A stretch of 64,000 bases of DNA from Hydractinia symbiolongicarpus (taxonomy: Eukaryota > Cnidaria > Hydrozoa > Anthoathecata > Hydractiniidae), in assembly GCF_029227915.1 (NCBI RefSeq), contig NC_079885.1:16939001-17003000 (forward strand), read 5' to 3'. Position 1 is the stretch's first letter, and every line of letters starts with the position of its first letter. The notes under the pieces are model-generated. The model was not told where the DNA came from. It searched no databases and saw only the letters and a list, made by a program, of their open reading frames with translations. A program made the translations under genes and the position numbers. This document shows, one piece after another, positions 22,896 through 32,286 of this stretch.

Positions 22896-23391
22896 GATCT
22901 GCAAAAATATATTATACCTCGATCGATTCAAAATCAGGGGCAATAGCCGAACCAATACATGTATAGACTGCCTAGCTAAGGCCAAGGAGAGGCGGGCTGC
23001 AGCAAATAGAGATATTGAGGACGTTGAACACGAGTTGGATCCCCCTGTTATCGATCAGGAAATTCGGGGTATTCAGCAGGATAAGAATTATCTACTTTTG
23101 TATACCCTGTTTACATACAACATTATACCCCAGTATACTGAACGTACCAGTTCCCCCATTGCGGGGGAACCGGAGAAGGCAGGGCTCGTTGGAAGGTACC
23201 GTAACGTATTGCGATGCCTTGAAATCAAATTAATGTACGCCCCACTACTCATGGAATACAAGACTCGAGGGACTAGGCTCTGCCCAGCTTGTCGGGGGTC
23301 CTTGAAAAATGGACATGGAGGTGTACGGATTTGTGGGGCATGTGCCGGGGTATTCCCCAAAATTCATGATCGAAAGTGGAGCAACTATTGA
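22876..23391 (+). CDS. zinc-binding protein with two Cys knuckles (171 aa)
   Basis: The N-terminus has CCRICKNILYLDRF and CIDCLAKAKERRAA (CxxC...CxxC, residues about 5-35), and the C-terminus has LCPACRGSL...RICGACAGVFP (CxxC...CxxC, about 135-160). Each pair could bind a zinc ion. The central part is helical and charged. Two terminal zinc ribbons suggest a nucleic-acid or assembly factor, but no family was recognised. It ends seven bases before the ATPase ATG. Confidence 0.65.
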   Translation: MEIRCCRICKNILYLDRFKIRGNSRTNTCIDCLAKAKERRAAANRDIEDVEHELDPPVIDQEIRGIQQDKNYLLLYTLFTYNIIPQYTERTSSPIAGEPEKAGLVGRYRNVLRCLEIKLMYAPLLMEYKTRGTRLCPACRGSLKNGHGGVRICGACAGVFPKIHDRKWSNY

Positions 23392-23400
23392 AATAAAATG
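23392..23400 (+). promoter_or_regulatory. start-proximal AATAAA signal
   Basis: AATAAA at 23392-23397 directly abuts the ATPase ATG at 23398 and follows the TGA stop of the zinc protein. Confidence 0.5.
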
Positions 23401-24017
23401 TTGAATGTCGTAAGAGATCCACATACGGCAATCTTTACAGGCCTGACGTCTTGTGGCAAGACACCTCGAAACCTCCTCGAAAATGAATACAAGGGACACT
23501 TCAAAAATATTGTCATCCTATGCCCTACATTGCGGTGGAATGCCACCTATTTGAGGAGGGCATCGCTCTGGCGCGACGACTACGTGTTCCTGATAGACCC
23601 AGGAAATGAGATGTTTGAATGGATTTAGAAATTGTCGTCCTTATTCGCGGCCGAGGACAGTCTTTTCATTGTCGATCATGTAATAGCCAACAAGAGCCTC
23701 GATAAAAAAGGCAGCCCCTGCTCGAATTGGCTGTTTCAGGTAGGCATCGCAGACATAGTTTGTGGCTACTTACGCAGTCATATACTGCCTCGCCCAAGAA
23801 TTTGCAGAGGCAAAAGAAAGCCTTGTTTTTGTGGTACCCTTATGAGCGCTCGGATATGAAAATGATAGACGAGGAAACGAATCTCATCCCGGACGAGATC
23901 AAAGTTGACCTGAAAAAATCCAGGCATGCTTGCCTGTATGTGAGATTAGAACATCTAGGAATTGGAATATCATGGAATGACCATACAAACGATCTACCTT
24001 TTGGGATGACAAGAAAG
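23398..24017 (+). pseudogene. FtsK/HerA-type (A32-like) packaging ATPase, broken
   Basis: FTGLTSCGKT near residue 14 is the Walker A loop of the A32/Polinton packaging ATPases. SLFIVDHVIA (about 23658-23687) is the Walker B position; the usual second acidic residue is histidine here. GRHRRHSLWLLTQSYTASPKN (about 23740-23805, other frame) is the family's sensor region. A TAG at 23626 and a frameshift between about 23700 and 23730 break it. Its final part runs in frame, without a stop, into the MSV199-like ORF at 24018. It would pump DNA into capsids. Confidence 0.85.
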
Positions 24018-24676
24018 ATGCCATCTCAAAAGGTTGTTATAGTGCTTGCCCCACACGTAGAAATCATATACGACGATTGTGGGGCTCCATGGTTCAAAAG
24101 AGCCGATCTTGGTAGGTTTTTGGGTATTGAAAGGCTTAGAACAGGATACAGAAATATTAAAGGACAACGTAGGGATAAACTTTCCCAATCATCCTCATCC
24201 CGATTGGGTATGCGAGGAAGAGGTAAAAATGGACATGATATATTTATTTCCACCAAGGCCGTTACGGAAATCTTGGTTCGATGCAAAAGCTTGGATGCCA
24301 TTAAAATTGCGGGGCTTTGCGGTATGGAAATTCAAACATAAAACTTTTATCCAAAGAGCAAGGCACCCTTTACAACATCTGCACCGCTTTTGATAGTGAA
24401 GATATGGTGATGCAGCATCGGATTGATGGATATAGGATCGACCTGTACTTCCCAAGGTACAGATTGGCTATCGAATGTGATGAATTTGGACATGCCGATA
24501 GAGATATAGGCTATGAGGTAAAGAGACAAAAACATATCGAGCAATCCTTGGGATGCACCTTTATACGATATAACCCTGATGCCCCTAACTTCTCCATTTT
24601 CCATATCATTAACAAGATTTACTGCTATGTGTTTGCGGAAATTAATCTGGAGGACTATGACTTAAACGGGCGCTAA
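24018..24676 (+). pseudogene. MSV199/BRO-type DNA-binding protein fused to PD-(D/E)XK nuclease
   Basis: Begins MPSQKVV. ADLGRFLGIE, then about 40 residues on, KNGHDIFISTKAV, form the MSV199/BRO-N-like DNA-binding region, shared with the next gene. After a frame change near 24330 comes LYNICTAF, then RIDGYRIDLYFPRYRLAIEC DEFGH, whose ID...IExD arrangement fits the vsr/DUF559-like PD-(D/E)XK nuclease fold, then LGCTFIRYNPDAPNF. This MSV199-plus-nuclease architecture occurs in large DNA viruses and their relatives. The frameshift makes this copy probably non-functional. A role in DNA replication or host-DNA targeting is inference. Confidence 0.7.
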
Positions 24677-24760
24677 TTTTACTACCCACAAAGGAGTAGT
24701 AAAAAATTACCGTTTATGCCCACGTTGAAATACTCTGGCCTACGTTGATATATTAGAAAG

Positions 24761-25526
24761 ATGTCGTCGCAAGTTATGTTTAATACAGGAGCCATTGAGA
24801 CCTTATCCAATAATCAGGATCAATCTATGTTTCAGCGCGCCGACTTGGGACGGTTTCTTGGTATTGAAAAGGTTAAAAATATGACGATACCTTTGGCGTT
24901 CCTATCCACCAGGTCGGAAATAGTGGGGTCCAAGGGGGCATCTCAGAGATGCCCTCTTGGTAAGGCGAAAAATGGGCATGACGTCTTTGTCACGCTCGAG
25001 GGCGCTCTGGAAATTATGCGTAGATAAAAAAACCCAAAAGCTATTGGGGTCATCAAATGGTTGGCCAGGGCAGGTGTCCAAATCTACAAGATGTAATTAA
25101 GGAGCAGCGTCAAGCCCTAGAAGATAGGGATGGGGCCCTTGCCTTACTAAATGATGAAATTGATGATAGGGATAGTCAAATCGTGATGTTGTTAATGAAA
25201 TTGAGGAGCTACAGCAACATGCCGTGCCACACCTTGAAGATCCCGGAAAAGATAATAGTATGGTCATCATCCAGAAGAATAATGGCGATCCCTTTCAATA
25301 CCTTGCCATCTGTGATCAACAGGGATATGTGGCACAGAAGATTCGGAATAAACTCGTTGATTACCTTAAGGGTGAGATCGTGGTACTGGCAGAGACCCCT
25401 AATGCTATAGTCCATTACAACTGGCTCCGGGAACGTGGATGCATTGAAGTAAACCCGGAGAGGGTTAGACATTTTAGGCTTGGTGAGAATTACACGCATG
25501 AACGCCTCCTAGAACTTGCGGAATAG
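24761..25526 (+). pseudogene. second MSV199/BRO-type protein with coiled coil and DUF3627-like end
   Basis: Starts MSSQVMFNTG, and has RADLGRFLGIEKVKN and KNGHDVFVTLEGALEIM, parallel to the previous gene. A stop at 25025 (RR*) and frame changes follow. The next part (25057-25200) is a probable coiled coil (KEQRQALEDRDGALALLNDE). The last frame (25224-25526) has NAIVHYNWLRERGCIEV and VRHFRLGENYTHERLLEL, resembling the DUF3627 end of MSV199 proteins. The order MSV199, coiled coil, DUF3627 is the usual one in insect-virus relatives. Broken by at least two lesions. Confidence 0.65.
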
Positions 25527-25614
25527 GCATGATTTTTACTACCTGCAGGTAGTGAAAATTGTATGCAAAAATGGGTGGGGTGCCACCCCACCCCTTGGTA
25601 AAGCTCGATCCCTA
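25527..25614. other. convergent intergenic with small inverted words
   Basis: Between convergent genes. TTTTTACTACCTGCAGGTAGTGAAAATT forms a CACTACCTGCAGGTAGTG-like hairpin (about 25532-25556), placed where a transcription end would be expected. A similar TACTACCCACAAAGGAGTAGTAAAAA hairpin lies at about 24679-24706. Confidence 0.45.
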
Positions 25615-26616
25615 TCACCACTCTTTAACATGTTCTGGAGGCACTTCAACGTCCTCGGGAATAAGCATCAACTCTTCCGAGACGAAGCTCCTTTCAGGAC
25701 CGTCTTTAAGGTAGTACATAGTACGACTATCTTCCACAATATGGTCCAGCCTGTAAGTATTTTTACTCCAGAAGGCATCAGTTGCACGTCGTCTCGCATC
25801 ACCGTGCTCCTCCCCGGGTTGTAGCAGATACAAGTACAGCCCATCCCCGGGTAGAGGTTTCTCTTCGGGATATTCCTATAAGATAAGTGGTACATCATCC
25901 AGTTTGATCGCTTTATTGGATTTCATGCCAATCATGGTAGTTTTGGTATTGTTGAGACCCTTCACTATAGTGTACAAATGTTTGACCCACGTCACTAGTC
26001 TCATCGGATGCTAACTCTTGGGCATCTTGGGGCTTAACTAGTCTTTCTGCAAGGACCTTGTTGTAGCTTTCCACAAAGGCCGTGAACGTGTGGTGGTACT
26101 TGGTAGTGGTCCGCCTAATTTCAACTCCCTTATCCTCAAGTAGTTTCGTTACATCCGATTTAAACTCGGAACCATTGTCGCATTGAAAAATCTTGGGGTA
26201 GTGTAATGGTCCTGCTTTGTAGATATCTTTGATCATGTAGGCGACCTCGCCAGCTCTCTTCGTTCTTAGGGGCCTTGCTACTTTATATCTTGAAGCCACG
26301 TCAATACCTGTTAATATCTACTTGTACGTACTACCATACAATCGATCATGTGGCATGTACAACAGATCAAACTGATGCATTTCATTCGGTGCCGTAATGG
26401 TGAAATGGGGATAATCGATACGTTTTGGATCCCGAGTGTGTCTTAGAGCAGCTGCCTACTCAACCAATGAATTACTAGCTTTTTGGAGAGACGACTCTCC
26501 TTTGCGAGTAATCTAACGGCTTTCCGTCCGGTCCACAGATTCTCCGGAGTGTAGTAGATATTCCTTAGCCTTTCAGCCTCTTCCTCTGTAACGATATGTG
26601 GTGATTTTTCTGACAT
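25615..26616 (-). pseudogene. Polinton retrovirus-like integrase, broken
   Basis: The ATG at 26616 is preceded by AATAAA. The N-terminal part (ERLRNIYYTPENLWTG) fits the family. The DDE core is visible: FDLLYMPHD (first Asp, about 26360), GIDVASRYK (about 26300), CDNGSEF (second Asp, about 26170) and FVESYNK (catalytic Glu, about 26070). A chromo/SH3-like C-terminus follows: FWSKNTYRLDHIVEDSRTMYYL and SFVSEELMLIPEDVEVPPEH (25760-25625). At least one TAG (before ILTG) and frame changes at about 26450 and between 25900 and 25830 break it. It would join element ends to host DNA. Confidence 0.88.
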
Positions 26617-26626
26617 GTCTTTTATT
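26614..26626 (-). promoter_or_regulatory. start-proximal AATAAA signal of integrase
   Basis: On the minus strand ATATAATAAAAGACATG: hexamer at 26626-26621, four bases before the ATG. Confidence 0.5.
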
Positions 26627-26649
26627 ATATATCAGAAAAACGCACGTTG

Positions 26650-27048
26650 TTACAGATATTTATAAGCCACAAAGCCTAGCAGGGATAAGCAGCCAAGTAC
26701 GAACGTGAGTTCCCCATCTTGTTGGGTTTTTGAAGGGGTGTAGAAGTCCTTCAATTGCGGGGCCTTTTTATCTGAGGCAATATAGAACCTATACATATCG
26801 TTGTCAAGCTCCCCCAAACTCTTACCCGCTTTGATTTGCCGGTCCCGTTCTTTCGCAAACCAGTCGAGCTTGGCCTGCCGGTCCCGTATCCATTGGGCCT
26901 GAGCCGTATTGAGCCTTTCAACGGCCTGATCGTGCCGTTTCCTCTCGGCCTCGCCATTTTCTGCAAGCTTGCTAAATAGATAATTCGTTCCAGAAAATGC
27001 GAGGGCTTTTATGGCCGCCCCAGCCACGATCACCGCTATTGTAGTCAT
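26650..27048 (-). CDS. two-ended membrane protein with central coiled coil (132 aa)
   Basis: Intact. A hydrophobic N-terminus (TTIAVIVAGAAIKALAFSG), a long charged helical middle (AERKRHDQAVERLNTAQAQW, WFAKERDRQIKAG) and a hydrophobic C-terminus (LTFVLGCLSLLGFVAYKYL) suggest a protein anchored at both ends with a coiled-coil bridge. It sits between integrase and capsid genes on the same strand. Similar proteins recur beside Polinton-type genes in invertebrates, to my recollection; function unknown. Confidence 0.65.
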   Translation of the reverse strand: MTTIAVIVAGAAIKALAFSGTNYLFSKLAENGEAERKRHDQAVERLNTAQAQWIRDRQAKLDWFAKERDRQIKAGKSLGELDNDMYRFYIASDKKAPQLKDFYTPSKTQQDGELTFVLGCLSLLGFVAYKYL

Positions 27049-27059
27049 ATTCCTTTATT
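27046..27059 (-). promoter_or_regulatory. start-proximal AATAAA signal
   Basis: Minus strand GAAATAAAGGAATATG; five bases separate hexamer and ATG. Confidence 0.5.
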
Positions 27060-27104
27060 TCCTCACTATTCCACACGATCTAACCTACCGTCTAGGATTT
27101 TAAA

Positions 27105-28354
27105 TTAGGCGTCTTGCAGGAGGTACACGTAGGCCTTGTACTCTCCAATTCCATCAGCTGTTTTAGTGATATGGAGGGTCATGCCATCATTCAATCTTTG
27201 TAATGGCCTCCCAGAGCCATGCAAAATATTGTCAGGGGAGGTCCGGAAGTCCACAAATAAGGCATATCTCTCATTAAAGAACTGCCCGATCGTGACACTT
27301 GAGTCGTGAGCTCCAAAAATATTGACAACCCCCTCAAAGTGGTCCTTCGGAAGCATAGCATGGCTGTATAGTTCATTAGGTTCCCCCTCCACGGTAACGC
27401 TGATTTTTTCAATTTTCAGGCTGTAAAAATTTTCATTGACGCCGGCATAAGGCTTTACTTTTCCAGGGTCTATGAAGTGTAGCAGGACACTCCTGAAGGA
27501 CTTGGAAGGACTATCAATCTGGAGGTTGTAACTGGTATCGGCCTTTTCCATGGTGATAACCTTCATCCTGAGCACCCTTTCATAGGGCAAGGCTAATCTT
27601 GCATACCTCGATAACATAGCACTCGCGAGGCCCTCATGGCTAATCTTATCAAATTCCAGTCTGATGTTTGTAATTTTGTACATTGCATCAGCTGGCTTGG
27701 CTGCCGTGCTCCCCGAGGCCGCCGTCCCGGCGTCTGTTATAACATTGCCGTAAGGCGCAAAATTGATGATCAATTGCAATCTGTCATGGAGCCCTGCCGG
27801 GTAAAGGGGCAGATCACGGGTCAGTTCAAACATCTTGCCCATGGGGATTGAAAACGTATTCCCATACGCTGCCACAATGGCTTTCTCTTCGCCACAATGG
27901 CTTTCTCTTCCCACGTGACCAGTTGCCCCCACCTGCAGGGCTCTGATGGTCCCGTCATTAGGATTAATATCCTCCAGAATAAGATTGTTTTCACGATCGA
28001 ATTTTGGTAACCAAAGGTCCCTATACAATGCCAGGATGTTGTAGTTGCTTATATTTTGAACCTCTTTATTATTTAGTGTAATACGTAGATTTTTCACCAG
28101 ACCTTTCCCTATATTGCTGACGATAGTACGTGTTGTATTGGTCCCTGTTATTGCCAAATCAAATAGGAGCTTGAGACTACCCGGAATAATGACATCATTT
28201 TGGGGCATGTTGGGAATGTCAACGTACAGATCTTCTTTCTGACCGATGGTTGATGGGGTATGTGAAATTTGGACTCTCTCATTTTTCTACCCTTCATTCC
28301 AAGAAGCTGTTTACTTCCTGCGTAAGGGTCCATCAGAATACCATATGCGTTCAT
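27105..28354 (-). pseudogene. probable major capsid protein (hexon-like)
   Basis: The start at 28354 (MNAYGILMDPYAG) is supported by an AATAAA signal. A frameshift near 28260 leads into a 367-residue open frame from 28208. Features of the Polinton/adintovirus capsid family: PGSLKLLFDLAIT then RTIVSNIGKGLVKNLRI (first strands), NYNILALYRDLWLPKFDREN, FELTRDLPLYPAGLHDRL, and the C-terminal ERYALFVDFRTSPDNILHGSG followed by a YKAYVYLLQDA end. Such proteins of about 400 residues occur with integrase and ATPase in cnidarian elements. A 20-bp tandem duplication (27871-27910) alters a loop. Assignment rests on remembered family resemblance; a structure prediction would settle it. Confidence 0.65.
27871..27910. 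repeat. 20-bp tandem duplication in the capsid gene
   Basis: GCCACAATGGCTTTCTCTTC occurs twice head to tail. Twenty is not a multiple of three, so the two copies are read in different frames (ESHCG versus EEKAIVA). Confidence 0.9.
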
Positions 28355-28365
28355 AGTTATTTATT
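28352..28365 (-). promoter_or_regulatory. start-proximal AATAAA signal of capsid gene
   Basis: Minus strand ATATAATAAATAACTATG; the hexamer is five bases before the ATG at 28354. Confidence 0.5.
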
Positions 28366-28386
28366 ATATGGAATGAAAATGCTGTA

Positions 28387-28396
28387 AATAAAGATG
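28387..28396 (+). promoter_or_regulatory. start-proximal AATAAA signal
   Basis: TGTAAATAAAGATG: the hexamer at 28387-28392 is one base before ATG at 28394. With the capsid gene's signal it forms a compact divergent start region of about 40 bp. Confidence 0.5.
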
Positions 28397-29717
28397 GCTG
28401 ATAATCCAGGATATGATTTTACAGACGAGAAAGATATAGGTAGAGATGATAAAGGTGATAAGGAGGATGCCCAGCAATCAACGCAACTTCCCGGAACATA
28501 CGGGACTTCAACATCCGGGCAGCAGCAGGGAGGTGCGCGCACGCACCTGGAGTTGAGTACGGATTCCACCGAGACCCTACTTTTTAAATCGAAGGTTGAT
28601 AATCTATACACGAACCTTCGAGACAAGCTTGGGCTTATGCCCAATGCAATACATTACGACAGGTTTAGATTAAGAGAGGATGGCCAACTGGTTATTAAAA
28701 AAGTTGTGACAGGGAAAAGATCCCTACCGGAGGTAGTACTTACGTTGCAAGATGGTAATTTTCCAACTATTAAACAGCTCCAGAGCAGGCTAGGTAGTAC
28801 GTGCATGAAAGCGATAGGGTTTGATGATTATCAAACACCCAACAAGGGTAGTAGGACAAAGGACCAGAATCTCATCCGGGATGTTAATGTCCTTGTAAAT
28901 AGGAATGATGAGAGGACCCCTTTGATAAGGCCTGAAGTGATTGAAATGGAAACGATTAATAGTATTCAAAATTTTGCGCAGGACGTAGAGGGCTATATAG
29001 ATACTTCATTTCTAGGCGTCCACGATGAGGAGGAGGAGGAGGAGATTATTATAAAGGTATTAACATCCGAAATTGAAAACCTGCAGGAGAATATAAAGGG
29101 GGTGAAGGATGAGATTATGAGATATGATACATCAATAAATTCGAAAGAGGGTAGACTGAAAGAACTTAAAAAGCAGAAGGCTGGGGTGCGAAGGCTTGAG
29201 GATATTGCCGAGCTTGAGGAGGAGAATAAAAAATTAAAGGAGGATAAGAAGGTTGTACTCGGTATGCATGGTCTGCTTTCCTCCGAGCTTTTTAAGCATT
29301 TGAGGAATATTAAGTCCGAGTTAATGAAGATTGCCGGGGATGACATGCCTTTGCTGGAGAAGCTTAAAAACCCTTTTCCTGGAGCAGGGTCTTACCTTGG
29401 CCAGCATCGTCTCTGCTGTGGGTCTACTGATTTCCACCATTGTCCTTGCCGTTACAGGAGGAAGTGGTGCGGCCGCAGGAGCTGTGGGGGGAACCGCATA
29501 GGGTGGTGAAAAAGGGTTTGTGCAGAAGCAACTTGAGAGACTCGGAAATTTCCTGAAATATATGGCAACTAAAGCAGGTGTCGCATTGCCGGGTATTATC
29601 GGTACAGTAGTCTCCTTCATTCTGAGGGTAGCGTCGACCATTGTTACATACGCAGCTAAGCATTTGTACATGGCAGCTGCTGCCGCTGTCGGGTTTGTCG
29701 TGCTATACGTGAAATAA
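28394..29717 (+). pseudogene. coiled-coil plus double-membrane-segment structural protein
   Basis: The N-terminus is acidic and low complexity (DDKGDKEDAQQSTQLPGTYG). Residues about 60-150 form a compact domain (KVDNLYTNLRDKLGLMPNAI, VIKKVVTGKRSLPEVVLTL). A Glu run (HDEEEEEEI) leads into a long coiled coil (about 200-320; LKKQKAGVRRLEDIAELEEE). After a frameshift near 29350, hydrophobic glycine/alanine-rich segments follow: one around 29395-29500, and another in a shifted frame at 29520-29717 (VALPGIIGTVVSFILRVAST and a final AAAAVGFVVLY). The layout resembles a recurring protein of cnidarian Polintons. A virion membrane role is likely but unproven. Confidence 0.6.
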
Positions 29718-30850
29718 GCCCCCATTTTTTTAACCATATATAGGCCAAGATTATACCTACCCCTATAGTGATTAATGAGGCCATGGTATCCTCGTGTTGA
29801 TTTTGTGGGGGTGATGTAGCATGCTTTGGAGGTATGGATGGTATGGCTTGTATAGTATGATCTGGGGCATGTATGAGAGGTGTTGTATGCTTTGAAGGTA
29901 TAGTATGTATGGGTGGCGTGGTATGCCTTGGGGATAGGGTATGCCTAGTGAGCGCAGTATGACGCACAATAGGCTTTTTATTTAAGTCAAGTCTGATACC
30001 AATCATCGCAATTGCAGGGGCAATCAAAATAATATTATTGTACCCAACAATTTTGCCTATGCGCAGGTTCATATCGGAGGGTAACATGTACACGTGATGC
30101 ATGACAGCGAAGTTCACCGGGATCCTGGCATACTGCAATACCTTCTGGAACTCCGTAATGTCATGGCTTACATTCATTCTCTGAATCATGGCCTCAAATT
30201 TCTGTACTAGAATTTGCCTTGCCGTGTAGTTGTCGGCATTGGAGCCAATCAGGGATGCTTTGGCACCTGCCTGGGACCCCAGCAATAGAACCACGTAAAT
30301 CCGGATACTTTCTCTTAGCTTGGTCAGGCCCTCCGATGTTAGACCTTGGCTTGTGGGCATAACAAACTTGGCCCAATCCCCATCAACCTGCGGCTACCAT
30401 CTATTATCTGTTAATGACGACATGACGGCCTTGAATTTGTACAGGGTGTCGGGGTCCGCACCGTACTCCCAGCATACCTGTGCGTATCCGGATGTGGCGT
30501 ATGGGCTATTATACCTTGGGAATCCATCGTCGTACGGCATGGGGACCTCATTCTGGCCAAGATACGAGGTATGTGGTAATAGACATGGAATTTAAAAATA
30601 GAGTTGATGAGGGGTACAGAACCCGTCATATGCTTGGTACATATGCCTAGGGCCGTTGTTGCACAATGAGTAGCAAAATTAACTTGTATATTCCAACAAT
30701 TTAGTGCCTGTCCTTTCCAATTAACATTAACCGGTTCATCAAGGTGGCGTATTTGGTAAACTCCGGAAATGCCACAGAAATATGAGACTCCGTACTCACG
30801 TAGAGGTCCTGATGCTCCAAATTTGTAATACCAGGCGGCCATTCTCCCAT
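29656..30850 (-). pseudogene. membrane-anchored protein with His/Thr/Pro-rich linker
   Basis: The main open frame (30360-29656, 234 aa) has a helical part (LRESIRIYVVLLLGSQAGAK, FQKVLQYARIPVNFAVMHHV), a hydrophobic stretch (NIILIAPAIAMIGI), then a HT-P-rich tandem-like linker (RHTLSPRHTTPPIHTIPSKH) and a C-terminal membrane anchor (SLITIGVGIILAYIWLKKWG). Upstream on the same strand, after a TAG near 30395, related reading continues (MPYDDGFPRYNSPYATSGY; about 30540), and further up in another frame (ISVAFPEFTKYATLMNRL; about 30760). The gene is probably broken. Its C-terminal end overlaps the end of the plus-strand neighbour by about 60 bp. Family not recognised. Confidence 0.5.
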
Positions 30851-30855
30851 GTTGG

Positions 30856-30969
30856 ACCTGTACTTGGCTCTCGGATTGTATTGGTATATGTTCATTCCTT
30901 TTCTTGTTAGAAACCTGTACTTGGCTCTCGGATTGTATTGGTATATGTTCATTCCTTTTCTTGTTAGAA
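30856..30969. repeat. 57-bp perfect tandem duplication
   Basis: A 57-bp unit beginning ACCTGTACTTGGCTCTCGG occurs twice (30856-30912 and 30913-30969) without visible differences. It equals 19 codons, so it keeps any reading frame. It lies in the divergent start region between the minus-strand gene and the plus-strand penton-like ORF. Confidence 0.9.
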
Positions 30970-30977
30970 GAAAGGAG

Positions 30978-31636
30978 ATGAAACAACTGTATATCACCGA
31001 TACCGATAAGCCTACTATATTCAAGGACTACCTTGGGCAAGACACTCGTATAGCCCTGAAATCCATCAGTATCAGTCCTGGATGGTTGAAACTATACAGT
31101 GACAATGACATTACGATCAGGAAACCAAAGGGTCTCTCGCTTTGAGATTATGAATGGTTTGTATAGGATCGAGGATATCGCGGCTATTGTGAATAGCCGG
31201 GCTGAAGGAAATAAACCTGTTTGTTTTGAAAAATGCCTACTGTAGGCTCAGGGTTGCTGACGGCTATACGGTGGTGATCGGTAGGCAATTGCAAGAGCTT
31301 TTGGGACTACCATAAGACCCTGCATAAAAATATTACACGAAGGGCGACTACGATGCCATATATAGGACCGATACGTACCGAAAATGAAGACTTGTTTGCC
31401 CACAATTGGATAAAGACGTCTGCCTTTTGGATGGCAAAAAATCGAAGGTTCTGGCCTTGCTTCCTACCAAAGAATTGAACGCCTGGGGAGATATGTTAAC
31501 CTGGACCTTTGACAGTCCTGTATACCTTCCCTTAAAGGGGTCCACCGATCGTCTGGAGTTTATGTTAACAGACGTCTACCATCACGAGAAGAACGTCACG
31601 TTTTTTAACATCACAATGTATTTGCTGATAGAATAA
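30978..31636 (+). pseudogene. possible minor capsid (penton-like) protein, broken
   Basis: From the ATG at 30978: MKQLYITDTD, then ALKSISISPGWLKLYSDN, a stop and frame changes (31145-31400), with YRIEDIAAIVN and RVADGYTVVIGRQLQELLGL visible in other frames. The last frame (31406-31636) has GDMLTWTFDSPVYLPL, DRLEFMLTDVYHHEKNVTF and a final FNITMYLLIE. Short beta-rich segments and a terminal strand motif of this kind are seen in the single-jelly-roll minor capsid proteins of Polintons. That is a weak analogy, not a demonstrated match. Three or more lesions. Confidence 0.4.
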
Positions 31637-31641
31637 AGATG
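31632..31641 (+). promoter_or_regulatory. start-proximal AATAAA signal overlapping a stop codon
   Basis: GAATAAAGATG: the hexamer 31632-31637 includes the TAA stop (31634-31636) of the previous ORF and ends one base before ATG 31639. Confidence 0.55.
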
Positions 31642-32286
31642 AGCGATATAAGTAAATTATATCCGAGTTTGCCGAGTGCACCTGCGCAAGGCTCTGATCA
31701 AGATGTAGGACAAATTTCCAGGTTAAAAAAAATAGAAGAGATAGAACAATATCTCCGGGATAAAATAAAGGAGCAGAATATACTTGGGAAAAAATCCAAA
31801 ATGCATAATACATGGGTACGCTTCTGCTTCCATGGTCTGCTTGGCGTAAGTGTGATTACCTCAGGGCTTGGCATTGGAGCTATGGCCTCGGCTTTAGGGG
31901 TTCCCCTGGCCTGTGCCATGGGAGGACTCGCGATTGCCGCCGGAATAGGGCAGGCTGGTCTCCGAAACGCCTCCAAAAGGTTGCGTGTTAAGTCAAAAAA
32001 ACATGATAGTATAAGGCTACTCGCGGAGGCGAAACTAAACTCGATTGTAGATCTGATCAGCAAGGCAATGGAAAATGGCGTTATCAGGGACCATGAGTAT
32101 AGTCTAATTAGCCGTGAAAAAGAAAGGTATATGCTGCTAAAAGAACAGATGTGGCAACGGTTCAATAGGATCGTCAATGCCATCAATGAACAGGAGAGAG
32201 CCCAGTTGGTTGCCAAGGGTAGGGAGGAGGGGAAAGACGAAATTTTAAAGAAAGTTCAATCTGTGCAGTATGCAAGCACTATGTAG
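31639..32286 (+). CDS. Polinton-associated membrane/coiled-coil protein (215 aa)
   Basis: Intact. An N-terminal YPSLPSAPA motif is followed by a short coiled coil (RLKKIEEIEQYLRDKIKE), then glycine-rich hydrophobic segments (VSVITSGLGIGAMASALGV and CAMGGLAIAAGIGQAG), then a basic helix (RLRVKSKKHDSIRLLAEAKL) and a charged C-terminal helical region. This order is characteristic of a widespread uncharacterised invertebrate protein found near Polinton genes. A membrane-remodelling or penetration role is only suggested by the glycine-rich hairpin. The long minus-strand ORF over it is a shadow. Confidence 0.7.
   Translation: MSDISKLYPSLPSAPAQGSDQDVGQISRLKKIEEIEQYLRDKIKEQNILGKKSKMHNTWVRFCFHGLLGVSVITSGLGIGAMASALGVPLACAMGGLAIAAGIGQAGLRNASKRLRVKSKKHDSIRLLAEAKLNSIVDLISKAMENGVIRDHEYSLISREKERYMLLKEQMWQRFNRIVNAINEQERAQLVAKGREEGKDEILKKVQSVQYASTM

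Noticed and set aside
28993-29346. Serine-rich minus-strand ORF of 117 codons
   Set aside because: Antisense of the lysine/glutamate coiled coil in the plus-strand gene.
31698-32216. 172-codon minus-strand ORF
   Set aside because: Shadow of the better supported plus-strand 215-residue protein.
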